A DNA stretch of 7,727 nucleotides from Bacillota bacterium (GTDB lineage: Bacteria; Bacillota; DTU065): the NCBI GenBank assembly GCA_012842235.1, contig DUTE01000331.1, positions 1-7,727 of the forward strand. The letters run 5' to 3'. The notes beneath the pieces were generated by a model. The model had not been told where the DNA came from. It was given only the letters and a program-made list of their open reading frames with translations, and made no database searches. Every line of letters starts with the position of its first letter. The stretch's first letter is position 1. Positions 7,403 to 7,727 of the stretch are shown piece by piece. The position numbers were made by a program, and so were the translations under genes.

Positions 7403-7727
7403 AGGTACCTCAGCTCCTTTAACTTGTTTACAGTTAATTTAGCAAGCTCACTTGGGCTGCCCTCCCAAGTTTCTTGGACAATATCATGTTTAGGTGGAAA
7501 GATCCTCTCCACTTGAGTGGGGGAGCCATCAAGACCAAAAAACTCATCTTCATTGTTATCGTTATCGCTTTTTAGATCTTGATAACTAAGGATTTTAATC
7601 TCTCTATCTTCTGTGGCTAACTTCAGTCTATACGAGAGAAGCCTTGGTTGATTTATATCCTTAGCAACTGTGATTAAAGCGGGTAGCTGCATTTTTTGAG
7701 TTTTATTACAGTTACTACCGATATGCT
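7399..7727 (-). CDS. etfB: Electron transfer flavoprotein beta subunit, C-terminal part, truncated by window edge
   Basis: The C-terminal 108 residues of EtfB are visible; about 150 more should lie past the right edge, since the family is usually about 260 residues. The frame is open to the window end (residues HIGSNCNKTQK precede the first ATG at 7692-7690), so that ATG is an internal methionine and not the start. Family landmarks are LPALITVAKDINQPRL, with the AKDI..PR motif, and GLDGSPTQVERIFPP. Between them is an unusually acidic, Asn-rich loop (SDNDNNEDEFF), slightly longer than the usual DLG..PE..GL link. EtfB normally binds NAD(H) and the bifurcating FAD in this subclass, but those regions are mostly outside the window. 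The stop overlaps the etfA start by 4 bases, suggesting translational coupling and equal synthesis of the two subunits. Confidence 0.92.
   Translation of the reverse strand, partial: HIGSNCNKTQKMQLPALITVAKDINQPRLLSYRLKLATEDREIKILSYQDLKSDNDNNEDEFFGLDGSPTQVERIFPPKHDIVQETWEGSPSELAKLTVNKLKELRYL

Noticed and set aside
7690..7692. ATG at 7692 as the start of a 97-residue gene
   Set aside because: The frame continues to the window edge and the product is the C-terminal part of EtfB.

Overview
The window looks like chromosome from a strictly anaerobic, AT-rich bacterium, probably of the Clostridia-like Bacillota. I infer this from the gene content (an electron-transfer flavoprotein with a ferredoxin-type domain, a lactate/glycolate-type flavin oxidase, and oxygen-sensitive 2-hydroxyacyl-CoA dehydratase-type activases), the strong AGGAGG-type ribosome sites and the low GC. 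No species can be named. Coding is dense: six genes, no gap over about 120 bases, and no RNA gene, mobile element or CRISPR array.

Layout. (1) At 1-576 (+) is the C-terminal part of a rhomboid intramembrane serine protease whose N-terminus lies off the left edge. (2) On the minus strand, 4671 down to 569, are two genes overlapping by 4 bases. The upstream one carries two tandem BcrAD/BadFG-type activase (ASKHA ATPase) domains. The downstream one is a DUF2229 plus dehydratase-subunit-like protein. Together they match, in two pieces, the very large (about 1400 residue) 'acyl-CoA dehydratase activase' fusion proteins of anaerobes. (3) On the minus strand, from the right edge down to 4791, is a second operon: the C-terminal part of etfB, then etfA with an N-terminal two-cluster ferredoxin domain, then a GlcD/LctD-like FAD oxidase. 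A clear intrinsic terminator closes it at 4748-4777.

How they work together. The etfB-etfA-oxidase order matches the flavin-based electron-bifurcating/confurcating lactate dehydrogenase (LctBCD) described in Acetobacterium woodii. In that system lactate oxidation is coupled to NAD+ reduction at the expense of reduced ferredoxin. The two-gene activase unit is transcribed the same way but sits behind the terminator, so it is probably a separate unit. Its partner enzyme is not in the window, and its role is inferred to be ATP-driven low-potential electron delivery through Fe-S clusters. The rhomboid gene converges on this unit and the two 3' ends overlap by 8 bases.

Most interesting: the tandem-domain activase keeps a cysteine pair with identical 39-residue spacing in each domain, has an extra four-cysteine motif between the domains, and has a diverged phosphate loop in its second domain. 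Together with its cysteine-rich partner this looks like a poorly characterised, possibly self-contained, ATP-dependent redox system.
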